Positions 34,552 through 36,256 of a stretch of 36,256 nucleotides of DNA are shown piece after piece. The notes beneath the pieces were generated by a model. The model did no database searches. It had not been told where the DNA came from and saw nothing but the letters and a program-made list of their open reading frames with translations. The stretch's first letter is position 1. Each line of letters starts with the position of its first letter. The position numbers and the translations under genes are program-made. Source of the DNA: Halomonas sp. (GTDB lineage Bacteria > Pseudomonadota > Gammaproteobacteria > Pseudomonadales > Halomonadaceae); assembly GCA_024636705.1 (NCBI GenBank), contig JAGXGN010000145.1:1-36256 (forward strand), written 5' to 3'.

Positions 34552-35319
34552 ATGCCCGCATCAGATCACCCCGATAAGCTGCGTACCGAGAAGATCCGCC
34601 AGGACAAGTCGAAGTACAAGCGTATCCTGCTGAAGCTGTCCGGCGAGGCACTGGTGGGCGAGCATGATTTCGGTATCGATCCCAAGGTGCTGGATCGCAT
34701 GGCCCTGGAGATCGGGCAACTGGTGGGTATCGGTGTCCAGGTCGGTATCGTCATCGGCGGTGGCAACCTCTTCCGGGGTGCCGCCTTAAACGAGGCCGGC
34801 ATGGACCGGGTGACCGGCGACCACATGGGCATGCTGGCCACGGTGATGAATGCCCTGGCCATGCGTGATGCCCTGGAGCGTTCCAACATCCGTTCGCGGG
34901 TGATGTCGGCGATTCCCATGAGCGGTGTCGTCGAACACTATGACCGTCGAACCGCGATTCGCTACCTGACCTCCGGGGACGTGGTATTGTTCTCCGCCGG
35001 TACCGGGAATCCCTTCTTCACGACCGATTCGGCGGCCTGCCTGCGCGGCATCGAGATCGATGCCGATGTGGTGATCAAGGCCACCAAGGTCGATGGCGTC
35101 TATGACAAGGACCCGGTCAAGCATGCCGATGCGGTGAAATACGACCAGCTGAGCTATGACGACGCCATCGAACAGAAGCTCGGCGTCATGGATTTGACCG
35201 CCATCTGCCTGGTGCGGGACCATGACATGCCGGTTCGGGTCTTCAACATGAACAAACCCGGTGCCCTGCTTAACCTGGTGGTCGGGGGCGAGGAAGGCAC
35301 GCTGATAGACAGAGGTTGA
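34552..35319 (+). CDS. pyrH: UMP kinase
   Basis: [86 protein letters not shown]. Confidence 0.99.
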   Translation: MPASDHPDKLRTEKIRQDKSKYKRILLKLSGEALVGEHDFGIDPKVLDRMALEIGQLVGIGVQVGIVIGGGNLFRGAALNEAGMDRVTGDHMGMLATVMNALAMRDALERSNIRSRVMSAIPMSGVVEHYDRRTAIRYLTSGDVVLFSAGTGNPFFTTDSAACLRGIEIDADVVIKATKVDGVYDKDPVKHADAVKYDQLSYDDAIEQKLGVMDLTAICLVRDHDMPVRVFNMNKPGALLNLVVGGEEGTLIDRG

Positions 35320-35323
35320 TAAC

Positions 35324-35881
35324 GTGATCAATGACATCAAGAAGGATGCGCAGTCCCGGATGAAGAAGAGCCTCGAGGCCCTTCATGGCAACTTCAACAA
35401 GATCCGCACCGGACGGGCACACCCCAGCATCCTCGACGCCGTTACCGTGGACTATTACGGGGCTCAGGTGCCGATCCAGCAGGTGGCCTCGGTGAACGTC
35501 GAGGATGCTCGCACCCTTGCGGTGGTTCCCTGGGAACAGGGGATGGTGGGCAAGATCGAGAAGGCCATCATGACGGCCGATCTGGGGCTGAACCCGGCAA
35601 GCGCCGGCAATGTGATCCGTGTGCCGATGCCGATGTTGACCGAGGATACCCGTAAGGGCTACATCAAGCAGGCGCGCAGTGAGGCGGAGCATGCGCGAGT
35701 CGCGGTGCGCAATGTGCGACGCGACGCCAATGGCGATATCAAGTCCTTGCTCAAGGAGAAGGAAATCAGCGAGGACGAGCATCACCAGGCCGAGGATGCG
35801 GTCCAGAAATTGACCGATCAGATCATCGCCGAGATCGACAAGGCGCTGGAATCCAAGGAACACGACCTGATGCAGGTCTGA
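35324..35881 (+). CDS. frr: Ribosome recycling factor
   Basis: 185 aa; [57 protein letters not shown]. Confidence 0.99.
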   Translation: MINDIKKDAQSRMKKSLEALHGNFNKIRTGRAHPSILDAVTVDYYGAQVPIQQVASVNVEDARTLAVVPWEQGMVGKIEKAIMTADLGLNPASAGNVIRVPMPMLTEDTRKGYIKQARSEAEHARVAVRNVRRDANGDIKSLLKEKEISEDEHHQAEDAVQKLTDQIIAEIDKALESKEHDLMQV

Positions 35882-35904
35882 GGATACCTGATGCAGGTCC
35901 GAGG
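35865..35904. repeat. Direct repeat of 19 bp (1 mismatch, 21-bp period) across the frr stop codon
   Basis: acctgatgcaggtctgagg (35865-35883) and acctgatgcaggtccgagg (35886-35904). Confidence 0.9.
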
Positions 35905-35937
35905 GCAACCGCCCCGCCCGATGCCGGTACACCCCCC

Positions 35938-36256
35938 ATGCGAGACACCATGTCGTCACCGCAGCCACCCGAGTCGCCTTCTCCGCACGGTGCGGATCCC
36001 CTTCCGTCGGGCGCCTTTCCCCGCCATGTAGCCATCATCATGGATGGCAACAATCGCTGGGCCAGGGCGCGAGGGATGTCGGGTGTCCGGGGGCACCATG
36101 CCGGTGTCGAGGCCGTTCGCGCCGTCATTCGCCGTGCCGCTGAGCAGGGCATCGAGACCTTGACGCTCTTCGCCTTCTCCAGCGAGAACTGGAAGCGGCC
36201 CAAGGCCGAGATCAGTGCCTTGATGGAGCTCTTCCTGCTGGCGCTCAAGCGCGAGG
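35938..36256 (+). CDS. uppS: Isoprenyl transferase / undecaprenyl diphosphate synthase, 3' truncated by window end
   Basis: Read directly: [106 protein letters not shown]...; absent from the ORF track because no stop is reached. Confidence 0.97.
   Translation, partial: MRDTMSSPQPPESPSPHGADPLPSGAFPRHVAIIMDGNNRWARARGMSGVRGHHAGVEAVRAVIRRAAEQGIETLTLFAFSSENWKRPKAEISALMELFLLALKRE

Overview
The window is a high-GC gammaproteobacterial chromosome segment. Gene content and protein flavour look Halomonas/Oceanospirillales-like, with Pseudomonas-like synteny. Almost all of it is core housekeeping: an MFS transporter C-terminus, bolA-like, a probable divergent holD (Pol III psi) and rimI; zapB-like and rsmD; ftsY-ftsE-ftsX-rpoH; coaBC-dut-algC/manB-argB (minus strand); radC; rpmB-rpmG; mutM; rlmI; a DUF2007 plus zinc-ribbon protein; ald; trpS; maeA; acnA; a CPXCG small protein; trxB; slyX; a membrane-anchored cold-shock-domain protein; map-glnD-dapC-arsC-like-dapD-dapE-hypothetical (minus strand); and rpsB-tsf-pyrH-frr-uppS (uppS truncated by the window end). 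I found no CRISPR array, transposon, phage, toxin-antitoxin module, tRNA or rRNA, and no convincing new multi-gene system. The points most worth a second look are: (1) a roughly 278-aa holD-like psi protein with a long inserted linker, translationally coupled to bolA and rimI; (2) a two-TM protein with a C-terminal cold-shock domain; (3) short direct repeats that duplicate the stop-codon region of rimI, zapB, dut and frr, with a five-unit array between dut and algC; (4) a 13-bp hairpin without a U-tract between tsf and pyrH; and (5) a long rpsB leader. Family names come from reading the translations and from memory. No database search was run.
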